Notes under the pieces: model-generated
The model's database searches: none
Told to the model about the DNA's origin: nothing
Seen by the model: the letters and a program-made list of their open reading frames with translations, nothing else
Shown here: positions 19,930-30,421 of the stretch, in pieces
Layout of the letters: each line of letters starts with the position of its first letter
Numbering within the stretch: the stretch's first letter is position 1
Made by a program: the position numbers and the translations under genes
From: Adineta steineri
Taxonomy: Eukaryota; Rotifera; Eurotatoria; Adinetida; Adinetidae
Direction: 5' to 3'
DNA: 64,000 bases
Assembly: GCA_905250115.1 (NCBI GenBank)
Contig: CAJNOI010000024.1
Coordinates: 356,177-420,176 of the forward strand

Positions 19930-19942
19930 GGATATAAAAGTG
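19930..19942 (+). promoter_or_regulatory. TATA-like element upstream of the 20018 gene
   Basis: GGATATAAAAGTG lies about 85 bp before the ATG at 20018, just after the duplicated segment. The spacing suits a core promoter; unproven. Confidence 0.35.
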
Positions 19943-20017
19943 TAATCGTCAATCATACCTGAATATAGTACTTCATCATCACCAGTTTTCGAAGTTTAAA
20001 TAACAGAATAATTTGAA

Positions 20018-20305
20018 ATGCCGAGCAATTATCCACCGATTTATCCTCAAGTCCAAACGATCGTCACACAACCTTTTCTCGTACAATCATATCCGTCGAA
20101 TGGTTTTGCAACTACTGTTGTTCAAGAACAACCGAAAGATGTTCAACATTGTTGTCACTTTTTTTTATGTCTATTAACAGGAGGATTATGGGCACCATGT
20201 TGGTTAGGAGCTTGTTGTGGATGTTGTGAGTATACTATTTTCTATTAGAATCAACATTCGAATAAGAACTTGAGCTGTATTTTAGGTTGCCAACGACCTT
20301 GTTGA
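20018..20305 (+). CDS. Small Cys-rich membrane-associated protein (BRI3/LITAF-like composition)
   Basis: Two exons, 20018-20225 and 20286-20305, joined across a 60-bp GTGAGT...TTTTAG intron. They give about 75 residues. The N-terminal half is Pro/Gln/Tyr/Ser-rich (MPSNYPPIYPQVQ). The C-terminal half is HCCHFFLCLLTGGLWAPCWLGACCGCC and, after splicing, ends CQRPC (split here by the splice site). A hydrophobic core flanked by Cys clusters after a Pro-rich tail is the architecture of BRI3/LITAF-type small membrane proteins, likely palmitoylated or metal-binding. Family assignment is by architecture only. Without the second exon the frame would end YTIFY; the splice gives a more Cys-rich tail and has consensus sites. 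Confidence 0.6.
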
Positions 20306-21037
20306 TTTAAATGCAACTCACAATACGAAAACAGAAACAATTTCTTTTTATTCATAATCTGGAATTTTTTTAATATTTTATGCATAATAAATGTAGAGTG
20401 AGAAATATTTATTGATTTGTTAAATCATCGTTCAGTTAAGAGATTTTTTAATTTTCTTTTATTTATCAGTATGATAGAAAAAAATCCTTCAATTTTTCTT
20501 CACCATTTTATTATCTTAATCAAATTCGTTGAATCATTTTGTTAACTAAAAATCTTTTTCTCTACCAAAGAAGAAAAATCAAAAACAATTCAATAAAATC
20601 TTACGAAAAGAATTTTTATTTTATATCTAAATTTTCCTATCTGACAAATAAAACAATTTATTTAGATAAATGAGAGATTATTTATTAAACAATTGAAAGT
20701 TCGAATTTCTTTTTTCTATTCGATTTTGATTTTTTAATAAAATAAAACTAATTTGATGTTTTGTTTATTTTATTTTAGTTTTAATATTTAAATGTAAAAA
20801 TTAGTTTTCCTTTTAAAAAAGATAGATTTTCTCAATCTAGTTTTTCGATTTTGACAGCTTTTATTCTTATTCATCTATCTTTTTTCTCCTTTCTCTCGAT
20901 AAATCTAATGAGATCTCTCTCTAGAAGTTTTATTCATTGATTTTTATTTATGTTCTTCATGATTTTTTATGAATTAATGATTTTTATTTAAAACAAAAAT
21001 CGAAATTTTATCAAACTAAATTCAAAAGATTTTTAAT
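20306..21037. other. Intergenic, very AT-rich, no gene seen
   Basis: Poly-T/A-rich spacer between convergent genes. An AATAAAT at about 20387 could serve the 20018 gene as a polyadenylation signal. Confidence 0.5.
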
Positions 21038-21935
21038 TTAAATTCTAAAATATTTTCGGATTCGATGATTTAAACTATCAACAACATAAAGACTTTCTTC
21101 ATTATCAAATGATAAGCCTGTGGGACCATTCAATTGATTTCCTTGGCCATTTCCACCAACAACAATTTCACCTTCTTCTTTTCCTTGACGCCGACGTATT
21201 ATTCGATGATTCCCCCAATCTGCCACATAGATCTGACCCAAATGATCAACAATCACCCCGTAAGGGTTATTCAATTGTTTGAGGCTATCTCCTTTACCAT
21301 TTCCACCCACAACAATAATTCCTACTGTTGCATCTTTTTTCCATTTCATTACACGATGATTTTGATTATCTGATACATAAAGAGAATAATCTTCATCAAT
21401 AAAGATATAAGTAGGTTCATTGAGTTGATTAAGATGATCTCCTTTACCATTCCCACCTGCAACTAATTCACCGCTTTCATCACCATGTTTCCATCGTCTT
21501 ACTTCATTCTTCTTCCAATCAGAAACATATATAAATCCATTGTTATCGATTGTCAGACCATGGCAAGTGATATTTGAAATAATAATTTGTGGATTTGTTT
21601 GATTTTGATCAAAATATCGAATTACTCGTTCATTTCTAAGATCGGAAATAATAAAAGAATTATTTCCTTTATCAAAAATTATATCTGTTGGATAACTCAA
21701 TTGATTAGTTTGGTTTCCTTGCCCATATCCACCTGCAATGATTTCACTAGGAGTATTTGAATTGCAATTCCATTTAACAATACGATGATTTCCCAAATCA
21801 GCAATATAAATTGAGTTATCATTATCAATACAAATCCCTTCCGGATGATTGAGTTGATTTAATTCCTGTTCTTGTCCATTTCCTGCAATAGTAATTGCAA
21901 ATTGTTGAAATTTATTCTTTCTTATATGATTTTGT
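21038..21935 (-). CDS. NHL-repeat beta-propeller protein, N-terminus unresolved
   Basis: About six NHL blades with the repeating signature GGNGxGxxLNQLNxPxGIxxDxxxxxYVxDxxNHRVxKW. The frame extends upstream of the usual internal starts: another full blade (AGNGQEQELNQLNHPEGI, then YIADLGNHRIVKW) is encoded up to about 21935, where the open frame has no ATG. The start is therefore lost, lies in an unrecognised upstream exon, or the copy is 5' truncated. Bdelloids carry many such NHL genes, often with an N-terminal membrane anchor that is absent here. Ends at TAA after IRKYFRI. Function unknown; propellers of this kind bind proteins, RNA or glycans. Confidence 0.7.
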
Positions 21936-21939
21936 TTTA

Positions 21940-22533
21940 AAATAAAATAATTCCTTTTTATTCAAAATCTTTTTCATTATTGTTAAATAAAAAAAAGGAC
22001 GAAATTAAGAAGAAAAACTTGTGTTTGAATTTATAGTAATAAAATAAAGTTTTCTTCTTAATGAATAAAACTAATTCTAAACAATTTCTTCATTGAATTG
22101 AGATTTTTTGATCAAAAATTCTTAATTTGATATTTAGAAAAGTTTAATTTAGGAAAATCTATTTTTAAATGAAAACCATTTTTATTTCGATGATTTAGAT
22201 AAAATCAATCAAAAATTTCTTCTTTGTTAATAAATTAAATAAGGGTGGGTGTGGGTGTGGGAATCTATTCCTTTATCAAGCACTTGGACTCTCTCCGCAC
22301 CTACACCCACACTCACCCATACCTATCGTGTCATATTAAAATAAAAATCAAAAACTTCACTTTCGATATTGTGTCTGTCTACATTTTCCTTTCTACTTTT
22401 TCCTACTGATTATGTATTGTATTCTATTCGACGTCAGTCTTTTCGGTCTTTATACTACATACTTTTTCCATTTCGATATTTTCCTTCTTTTCTTTTCGAC
22501 ATTTTCCCTTTCGACATTTAACCCCACACCTTT
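21940..22533. other. Spacer with a telomere-like foldback and pyrimidine tract
   Basis: No gene. 22243-22322 is a good foldback. 22350-22520 is a pyrimidine-rich stretch with recurring TTTCGACATTTTCC-like units. Confidence 0.5.
22243..22322. repeat. Telomere-like foldback
   Basis: GGGTGGGTGTGGGTGTGGG arm against CACCTACACCCACACTCACCC, with a ~35-bp loop. The left arm is two perfect TGTGGG-type units. Confidence 0.7.
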
Positions 22534-23098
22534 CTTATCAAAAACATAATACCATTTGAAATATTAATTTAAATTCTTACTTAAGTAATAAAAATAATTC
22601 ATGGAAAAGTTCTATGTCAGTTTTAAAGACAATGAAACTTTTTTTATTTAATGAAACATACTTTGATTTATTTGAGATAGAGTTGATATTTGATTTGTTG
22701 TTATTGGATTCTTTGGTATAGTTGCTGTACGAATTGTAGGATAGTTTGATTGAGAAAAATCTTAATAAAGAGAAAATATAATCATTTCATTTGACAATAA
22801 TAGAAAAATAAATAATTTATTTTGATTTAATTTATATAAAAATATTTGAAAATACTAAAGAATACTAATAGAGTATTTTTGTGGGGTGTGGTTGTGGACT
22901 TAGATGTGAAAGTGGGTGTGGATACGAATGTGTATGATAAGGAAACGCAACAGCCACACCCGCAAGCAAGAGCGGAATCCGGTCATTTTGGATTCCAAAA
23001 ACACGTCCCAGAGAATCTTGAGGATAAGTCTGGATTTTATAAAACCGTTTTGAATTCCAGGATTCTGCTCGTTTTCCCTTCCCACACCCACACCCATA
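22534..23098. repeat. Dispersed segment, copy B
   Basis: Collinear with copies A and D, including the terminal-exon-like frame (minus strand, about 22680-22765) and the long foldback at 22880-23098 (GTGGGGTGTGG ... CCCACACCCACACCC). It joins directly to the duplicated 2.5-kb unit that starts at 23099. Confidence 0.7.
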
Positions 23099-23345
23099 GA
23101 GTTGCAGTGAGAACGGGAAAAAACGGCTGAATTTTGAGTGCTCGATAGCCCGAGTTGTTTTATTTCAGATATGTATGGCGGGAAGTGTTGTGGTGATAAA
23201 TAAAAATCTCAAGCATAACTCTCTCTGCATTTCCTGTCGTTTTCTGACATATGACGTTTTTTGGTCTTTAAGGTTCTAAACCAACATCGGGTACCTCCGC
23301 TAGTGTATGCATAAACACTGTGGTATACACATAGTATGATCACTC

Positions 23346-23864
23346 TTAAAGTATTGTAGGTATAATAGTTTCCATTTTTAACTCAATGGAAGTAATACTA
23401 ATAAAAGTTTTTGACTTACCTAGTAGGGGCGGTATATTACCAATTTTAGTAAATACAATTGGTATATCATCAGTTGTATCCTGTGGAACTTTCACCGATG
23501 GTTTCAATGTTTTGGCCTTGTACGTCGCCTGATATTGTCCTTTATTAGTTGCACCAAAAATGACTTCTTTTAAACTCTCGATATCTGAATCAGAATTTAT
23601 TTTGATTTTCGTTGGAACGTTTTGGTCGCGTAAAAACCATACTGTAACCTCATTGGTCTTCGTGCAGGTGAGTCTTGCAAACATAGCTCTTTTTCCCAAT
23701 GATTTAAATATAGAACTTATCCGAATGAAATTGTTTAAACTCAATGATTTGAAAAACTTGTAATAGTTTGTAAATTTCGAATGGTATTGTGTGTGTTTCA
23801 CTGGGTATTCGCTTCGCGGAATAACTCGTTTCGTTTGTTTTTCTAAGATAACAACATTTGTCAC
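23346..23864 (-). CDS. Ubl/Crinkler-header-like small protein, copy 1 (probably decaying)
   Basis: The frame covers 23864-23346, but the conserved block begins at MFARLTCT (ATG at 23684) and a consensus donor (CTAG|GTAAGTC) ends the exon at 23420. The visible domain is about 88 residues: VTVWFLRDQNVPTKI, NSDSDIESLKEVIFGAT, YQATYKAKTLKPS, DDIPIVFTKIG. A leading beta strand, a SDxDIxxLKxxI helix and a closing VVFTKI strand resemble the ubiquitin-like header of Crinkler-type proteins; this is inference. A possible second exon (frame SGGTRCWFR..., 23300-23110) is interrupted by TGA in this copy but open in the paralogue at 31081. Confidence 0.4.
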   Translation of the reverse strand: MTNVVILEKQTKRVIPRSEYPVKHTQYHSKFTNYYKFFKSLSLNNFIRISSIFKSLGKRAMFARLTCTKTNEVTVWFLRDQNVPTKIKINSDSDIESLKEVIFGATNKGQYQATYKAKTLKPSVKVPQDTTDDIPIVFTKIGNIPPLLGKSKTFISITSIELKMETIIPTIL

Positions 23865-23899
23865 TTTTTTTTCTTTTTTTTTTCATCTACGCATTTTAT

Positions 23900-25570
23900 T
23901 GCGAAAGAATATGTTTACATTGAAAAGAAGACATAGAAGATCCACAATACCTAAGAAATGTTATTGGAAAGAGAGAAAAAAAGAATCCATATGGATTTAA
24001 GTGCTATGCAATTAAGCGTTGTTGATAGAAAACTGTATTCTTCGTAATGATAGATAAATATGTCTTCCGAAAAAGAAACAAAAATATGATAAAATAGAAG
24101 GAATTGTGTTATTCATTCAAATATCTTTTATCGACAGTTATGAATCGTCGACACCATATTGAGGGTGTCGATGTCTTATATATCCTTAATGCACTTGTAC
24201 ATTCACTCTTACCTACACTCTGATTTTAGTCATATCTCTATTAATAAAACATTCGATCGACAAAATACTTTCCCATAAAAAAAACTTGTCCGTAAAATCT
24301 GTTGAGTAACTTATATTTGAATGATGAACATCTTATTGTTAAACAGAAGTCGTCGGAACTAAACAATAATTGTGAAAAATGAGTTAATTTGATTTTTTGA
24401 TGAATTAAATTATGATTTGTTTGAAAAAAAGGAATCTCTTACGAAAAATTGATTTTGAAGAATAGCGAAAATCATTTTATGAATATCGATTAGATTTTCA
24501 TTATTTCGAAGTTAATTATTTCACTTCATTTTTCATCCAATTCAATGATTTTATGCTTAAGAATAACAAAAACTTCAAGTCGAAAATAAATAAAATATTT
24601 ATTTAAACGATTTCTTCATCTTCTTCAATCGAGAGATCATCTGGCTGTTCTTTTCGATCTATTTTCGTTTATTTTCAATATTACTAAAAGATTTAGAAGA
24701 TCAGCCGATATTTCATTTATTTTTCTCATAATTTACTAAATTTTATGTGAAGAATTAAATGTTTAACAATAAAATAAAGAACAATAAATGAAAAATAAAC
24801 ATTTTAATTTATTCTCTACAGTCTTCACCCTTTTTCTCGGTTGAATCTATTCGTAACTTTTAGGAGTTATTTTCTAATTGATCATATGTGGTCGGATCCT
24901 CATTTACATTTAAAATTTGAATTAAATATCTGTTGACAATATGTAATATATTTGGCAAGAAAATAAATCTTAATTTGCGGTGTTTCATTGATAATAAGTC
25001 GGAATATTATTTTAATCAAACGATGAACATTGTAGAACTCGATTATGAATAATATTTTCAGATTTAACATAATTTATTGTAAAGATTCGCTTCGTTTTGT
25101 CTTTGTTGATAGTTTGAATAATTCTTTTTGGAATTAAAATAATGTCACAGGTTTGAGTTTAAAGTTAAAATTTCGAGATTATAAATATTTATTGTTTTGT
25201 AGAATCTCTACTTGTTGAGAATTTGATCATCTATTCAATTTGCATTAGTAATTAAAGAAATATGTTGATCATTCAAAAGAGAATATCGATTTTTATTTAA
25301 GTGTTGATTTTATAAACGAAAATTATTGAGAAATAAAAAATATTTATTTAAAGATTTTCTCTTTTATTCGTAGTGGTTTGTTTCAAAATGAATTTATTTA
25401 TTTATTCAAATGACGTTATTCATATTCAAAGAAATATTTTATATTTGAATGTTTTTTAAATTTTATTTGAAAAAATTTAATTAAAATTATAAAAATAAAT
25501 TGAGATTATTAAATCAGAATAAATACGATTTTATCTCGATTAAATCAGCTGACTGATTTATTTTAATCGT
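23900..25570. other. AT-rich flank inside the duplicated unit
   Basis: No coding signal. Conserved with 31640-33330 because both belong to the same duplicated unit. Confidence 0.6.
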
Positions 25571-25581
25571 AGAGAAATTGT

Positions 25582-25653
25582 GAGGATGGGTGGGTGGATG
25601 TAGGTATGTAATAGATATAAATCTCATACTCATACTCACACCCACACCCTCTT
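25582..25653. repeat. Telomere-like foldback at the end of duplicated unit 1
   Basis: GAGGATGGGTGGGTGGATGT arm against ACTCACACCCACACCCTC. The paralogous unit ends in a related foldback at 33346-33432. Confidence 0.65.
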
Positions 25654-25974
25654 TGATGATACACATGTATGCCTGAACCTGCAACTCAGCGAAAACCATT
25701 CGAAAACAAGCTACAACTCATTTTCGCCATAAATTATGATCCTCGACTGATGTGGAGTAAATATGGCTTGCTTGTGAAATATAGCGTGCACTACAGGCTT
25801 AGCTCCACACACAACTCACAGAAAAACATGCGTCCAATAAATAGAACGAGTAATACATGTTAAACTGTACTCACCGTTCTATCACCATGAAAATCTAGTA
25901 AAATTCCAAGCTTCTATTTATATATATGTGGCAAATGTACACTTGCTGTGTAAGAACTGCGTCGACTTTGAAGA

Positions 25975-26110
25975 GTGTGCACAAATAAATACACTGAGAA
26001 AAAACCCGATTGCAGAGCAGAAATGAAAGAAAACGATGTCTCAAGAGCGCACACAAACAAATACAATGAGAAAAAACCCAATTGTAGAGCAGGAATGGCA
26101 GAAAATAATT
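25975..26110 (+). repeat. Two-copy tandem repeat, ~66 bp
   Basis: The block AAATACACTGAGAAAAAACC...GCAGAGCAGAAATG is repeated once with a few changes. The frame stays open (KYTEKKPDCRAEM / KYNEKKPNCRAGM), but there is no further support for a gene. Confidence 0.5.
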
Positions 26111-26214
26111 TTCGAATTACTTTTGCTCTCGAGAGTGAGGCAAGCAGTCATGACACGTTTCGATCTTGCTTAAGAGTGAGTCTGAGAAAACTAGATGGTG
26201 CTGGTAGTGACCCA

Positions 26215-26302
26215 TCGGGTGTGGGTGTGAGTGTGATCATCTTCAACCCACACCCACACCCACACCCACACCCACACCCACACAGACCCACACCCTCAAG
26301 AT
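26215..26302. repeat. Telomere-like foldback with the longest C-rich tract
   Basis: Left arm GGGTGTGGGTGTGAGTGTGA. The right arm contains five consecutive CCCACA units (26248-26281), then GACCCACACCCTCAAGAT. It is the purest (TGTGGG)n run in the window. Confidence 0.75.
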
Positions 26303-27141
26303 AAGTACTGTTCAGAGTTTTTATCACTTACTGAAAAGGGCCCCCAAAAGATCACGAAGAATGTGTGCTAAGCATGATTATATACCCTCTACCACGTATC
26401 AAAGTTGAAGATCAACTCACATTTATATCTACAGATCCAATGTTGCCGATGGTTTATTCTCTCGATTTAAATCCATGCAAATTTACCTATTGGATGTGAA
26501 GACACGCATCATATGGCTTTTGTTGACATCAAATAATTAAGTGTTGAATATATGCTAAGAATTCACTCGTGCTAAAATACAATTAGCCAATAGATTGAAA
26601 GCATTGCTTGAAGAAGACAACTATCTCAAATCCATTACAGATTCTATTGAAGAAGTTTATGTGTTTTAAATGTTTGACTCTCTTAATGACACTAGATCTT
26701 TCGTATCTCGAGGGTGTGGGTGGATATGAATAAGATAGGAATATAATATCCACACCAAAACTGACAAAAGTATATCATTCAAATTGTTAATCATATTCTT
26801 GTATTCTGTTTGCTGTTCATCACCTTCCCACCCTATTTGTACGCAAACGATACACTTCATTCGTCAGTTTATAGAGATTTCATTGATGTCGAAGACTTTA
26901 TTGAAGCTTCGGAATAAACACTGAGAAAAGCAACTGTATAGATCATTACGTTATTAATATTATCTATGGTGTTTGATTTCGTTCATGTTTTATGAAAAAT
27001 AGTTATTTTTAGTTTTGTAGGACAAGAAAAAGATAGTTCATTTTATGTACTTGGCTCTTGTTATTTGCCTGTTTTTCATATCTGTACCAGTTTAATAAAC
27101 TTGCCACTATATATAGTAAACAAAATAGTATACCTTACAGA
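26303..27141. other. Spacer; possible transposase debris, one foldback
   Basis: About 26440-26500 encodes a short YSLDLNPCKF-like string reminiscent of the YSPDLNPC motif of mariner/IS630 transposases, but the frame is broken and nothing else supports it. Foldback at 26710-26757 (GAGGGTGTGGGTGG...). No gene called. Confidence 0.35.
26710..26757. repeat. Telomere-like foldback
   Basis: CGAGGGTGTGGGTGGATAT arm, with ATATCCACACC as the return arm. Confidence 0.5.
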
Positions 27142-27978
27142 TTATATTATTTCTAAAGAATAGTGGCTTACTCGTAATACTCCATCTGTTCCACCACTAT
27201 TAATACGTGCTATTTGACCCATTTTACTTTGTTGACGTCGTATCCCTTCTTCACGAGCATCGCCTAGAAAAGAGCAAGATACCTGAAAAAAAATAAATGA
27301 AAAGGATAATCAGTAACTTACGAATCACTGCTTGTTCACGTTTCAATTCCTCTGCAATTTTCTGGTTGATACCAGCATTTGGATCAGTATTAATACGTGC
27401 TATTTGACCCATTTTACTTTGTTGACGTCGTATCCTTTGTTCATGAGCATCGCCTAGAAAAGAATAAGATACTTGAAAAAAAATAAATGAAAAGGATAAT
27501 CAGTAACTTACGAATCACTGCTTGTTTACGTTTCGATTCCTCTGTATTGTTCTGGTTGATACCAGCATTTGGATCAGTATTATCTACCTGTAGTTAAGAG
27601 AATTAGCAAAATTAATATTTAAAATAAACAATATAGCTTTGATTCTATATTAGATCGCTGATATAATGTCGTACTTACTTTAAGAATTTGACTCTTTTGA
27701 TTCACTTGACGATTAATTTTCGGTTGTATCATTGCTGATCTGAATATGAATTTCTATATAATAATTTAACAAGATAACGATCATATTCACCTAATAGGAT
27801 TTGCTTGTAACTCCACTTTTGGGGAAAGTTTTGTTGAACGACTGATATCTTGGCTACTTAACAAACGATTATTGCAGGATTTACTACGATTTTCATATCT
27901 TTGATAATCTAAAATGATTGTAGAGAAGCTAGTTGTTTAATATTATTGTTTGTATATACCATCAAAATCGAATGGCAT
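27142..27978 (-). CDS. Six-exon charged protein with tandemly duplicated exon (unknown function)
   Basis: Exons on the minus strand: 27978-27960, 27908-27791, 27739-27679, 27587-27512, 27453-27322 and 27263-27142. Every junction is GT-AG and the frame is continuous, giving about 176 residues from ATG (MPFDFDD) to TAA. The last exon may instead end at a CGA|GTAAGC donor at 27172. The C-terminal half is basic and probably coiled-coil: INTDPNAGINQKIAEELKRE then QAVIRDAREEGIRRQQ, with SKMGQIARIN. Exons 4-6 are built from one 190-bp exon+intron unit duplicated in tandem, with introns nearly identical. I do not recognise a family. No simple ORF scan would show this gene because no exon exceeds 132 bp. 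Confidence 0.7.
27190..27590 (-). repeat. 190-bp exon+intron tandem duplication
   Basis: The TTAATACGTGCTATTTGACC block occurs at 27200 and again at 27390, exactly 190 bp apart. A partial third unit follows (ACCAGCATTTGGATCAGTAT, about 27571). Both full units contain the same intron (GTAAGTTACTG...TTTTCTAG). Confidence 0.85.
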
Positions 27979-28289
27979 AATCAATTCTAGAAGCGATATG
28001 TCTTTGCTACCAGTAAATTATTTATTCAAACAATTTCAAAAACTGGCTTTAGATTGAAATTCTACGACTTTAATAACCGTTCGGTCAATACTTATAAAAA
28101 ATTTTTTTGTGTAAAAAAATTCTAAGCACTAACATTAGATTCGAAGTCCTTGTATCGAAATACCTCAAGAAATGTCTTTTCTGAAAAATTTGGTCTTCGA
28201 TGTTTTTCTGACCCTGCGGACACACAAGTAAGCAAGTAAACAAACAATTTATGTTTACGGGACTCTTCTCTACGAGAAAGAGAATTAAT

Positions 28290-29180
28290 AAAAAAGTTCT
28301 ATGTCAATTTAAAAGACGATGAAATTTTTTTATTTAATGAAACATACTTTGATTTATTTGAGATTGAGTTGATATTTGATTTGTTGTTATTGGATTCTTT
28401 GGAATAATTGTTGTATAAATTGTAGGATGATTTGTTGTTATTGGATTCTTTGGTATAGTTGCTGTACTAATTGTAGGATAATTTGTTGTTGTTGTTGGAT
28501 TCTTTGGTATAATTGTTGTATAAATTGTAGAATGATTTGTTGTTATTGGATTCTTTGGAATAGTTGCTGTTAGAGAACTGCGCTGCCTTCCGAAACCCGA
28601 TTCCCACTTCGACTTCGACGGAGTCCGAATCGGAATGATTACATGAAAATTTTCGGAGTCGAAGCTGGCATCGAAATCGTAAAAAATATTTTTCGGAGTC
28701 GGAGTCGGAACTAAAAAGAAGGATTTTTCGGAGTTAATATCGGACTTCGATTAGAAGACGAATTAAATTGCTTATTTCTTTCCCAAAAAGAACTTTTTTG
28801 TCATAATATTTGTGTTTTTAAAAAGAATAAAAAGAAAGAAAGAAGTTCTACAACTTCTATAACTTAACAATATCAGATATTCTTTTTTTTATTTGCTTAT
28901 AATTTTGTTCATTCACAATACTTTGTCTTTCTATTTGTCTCTAGACTACAAAAAAGTTTTCGGAGTTTTTCGGAATCGGAACTACCTAGAACTTTTTCTC
29001 GGAGTCGGAGTCAGAATCGGAATAAAAAAACTCGACTCCGCAGTACTCTAGTTGCTGTACTTATTGTAGGATGGTTTGATTGAGAAGAATCTTAATAAAG
29101 GGAAAATACAATAATAATATTTGACAATAATAAAAATAAATTTGTTTTCATTCAATGTATATAAAAATATGAATAGAATA
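28290..29180. repeat. Dispersed segment, copy C, with expanded minisatellite and hAT insertion
   Basis: Matches copies A/B/D from AGTTCTATGTCAATTT through the AATCTTAATAAAG acceptor region. The unit GATTTGTTGTTATTGGATTC, single in the other copies, is repeated about four times (28377-28570). On the minus strand this encodes NPTI(S/Y)T(A/T)(T/I)IPKNPITTN units. A 480-bp hAT-type element interrupts the last unit. This copy lacks the telomere-like foldback found at its 3' side in A, B and D. Confidence 0.7.
28571..29050. mobile_element. Non-autonomous hAT element with 8-bp TSD
   Basis: The 480-bp insertion is flanked by a perfect 8-bp duplication, GTTGCTGT (28563-28570 and 29051-29058). Termini are TAGAGAACTGCG on the left and, inverted, TAGAGTACTGCGG on the right. 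The interior holds CGGAGTCGGAGT-type repeats in both orientations at the two ends and AT-rich sequence between. No transposase. TSD length and TIR start are diagnostic of hAT. Confidence 0.85.
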
Positions 29181-29189
29181 TTTTTGTTT

Positions 29190-29778
29190 TGAAAAAATAA
29201 ATAAACAAAGAGTAACTTAGACTATTAGAACTATTATTTAAGTTCTTAATATAATTTAAAATGAAACGAATGAAAACTCAATTTTGTGATTTGAAATTTT
29301 GATTTAGTTTTATATAAAAATAAATATTTTGAATAAATTCTATAGGTGAAACGATGATATTATTTGTAAACTAAGTTTTATTTTATTTTTAATAATTATC
29401 CAATTAATTAATTATAATATAATGAAGAATCTGAAAATTTTGATTTATGACTCAAAAAGAAAATAAATCTATATAATAAGTAAAGATTTTCAACAAAAAT
29501 CATTGTTATGATTTTATAAAATATAAAAATAATATCTTAATTTTTAATAAATATATTCAATTCTCAATATAATCATAATTTCTTTTTTCAAAATTATTCG
29601 AACTGATTAATTTGATTAACAATTCTATGAATATTTATTCTAATTAGAAAATGAAAGATTTGATAGAAAATTTTGTTCTTATCATAGAAATTGATTTATA
29701 GAAAATATTTTAAATGAAAAACTTCGTTACTTTTCACAAGAACTTTTATGTACAATATATATTTAATAATATTCTCAT
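29190..29778. other. AT-rich spacer, no gene seen
   Basis: Extremely AT-rich, with no motif or splice chain. Separates dispersed segments C and D. Confidence 0.5.
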
Positions 29779-30421
29779 TAGGAAAAATGATTCAAAAACG
29801 ATGGATGAAATCACTTTTTAGTGTTATATGAAGTGATATAATAATAGAAAAGAAGCAAATTACGAATAATCTTATGAATATTGTTTCAAGAGAAATTACT
29901 ACTTCTTATCAAAAACATAATACCATTTGAAATATTAATTTAAATTCTTACTTAAGTGATAAAGAACTTATACCTCAATTTCAAAGACGATGAAACTTTT
30001 TTTATTTAATGAAACATACTTTGATTTGTTGTTATTGGATTCATTGGTCTAGCTACTGTACGAATTGTAGGACGGTTTGATCGAGACGAATCTTAATAAA
30101 AAGAAAATATAATTATTTCATTTGACAATAATAGAAAAATAAATAGTTTATTTTGATTTAATTTATATAAAAATATTTGAAAATACTGAAGAATATTAAT
30201 AAAATATTTTTCTGGGGTGTGGGCGTAGATGTGAGAGTGGGTGTGGATGCGAATGTATAGTATAAGGAAAAGCAACAGCCACACCCTCAAGAAAGAGCAG
30301 AATCCGGTCACTATGGATTCCAAAAACACGTCCCGGAGAATCTTAAGGATTCGTTCGGATTTTATAAAACCGTTTTGAATTCCAGGATTCAGCTCTTTTT
30401 TCCTTCCCACACCTACACCCT
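29779..30421. repeat. Dispersed segment, copy D
   Basis: Starts AGGAAAAATGATTCAAAAAC as in copy A and carries a shortened version of the terminal-exon frame. Ends with the long foldback at 30212-30421 (GGGGTGTGGGCGTAG ... CCCACACCTACACCC). Confidence 0.7.

Larger units (their letters stand above)
23099..25653. repeat. Duplicated 2.5-kb unit, copy 1
   Basis: Collinear with 30838-33432, from TAGAGTTGCAGTGAG to a telomere-like foldback at the far end. It contains one small minus-strand gene and a long AT-rich flank. The two copies differ by substitutions and several indels of tens to hundreds of bases. Confidence 0.8.

Noticed and set aside
26215..26302. CRISPR-like array or simple microsatellite from the repeated CCCACA units
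   Set aside because: Units are 6 bp with no spacers, and the G-rich and C-rich arms are arranged as an inverted pair like the other foldbacks.
25975..26304. 109-codon forward frame with His-Pro repeat tail
   Set aside because: It is made of a tandem duplicate and the telomere-like tract; no start context, homology or splicing support.
26440..26500. Mariner/IS630-like transposase remnant (YSLDLNPCKF)
   Set aside because: Only one short motif, in a frame with stops and no catalytic Asp context or TIRs; noted in the spacer entry but not called.
28376..28573. Forward Cys/Trp-rich frame (CCINCRMICCYWILW repeats)
   Set aside because: It is the antisense of the Pro/Thr minisatellite; the minus-strand frame is shared by all four copies with a splice acceptor and common stop.
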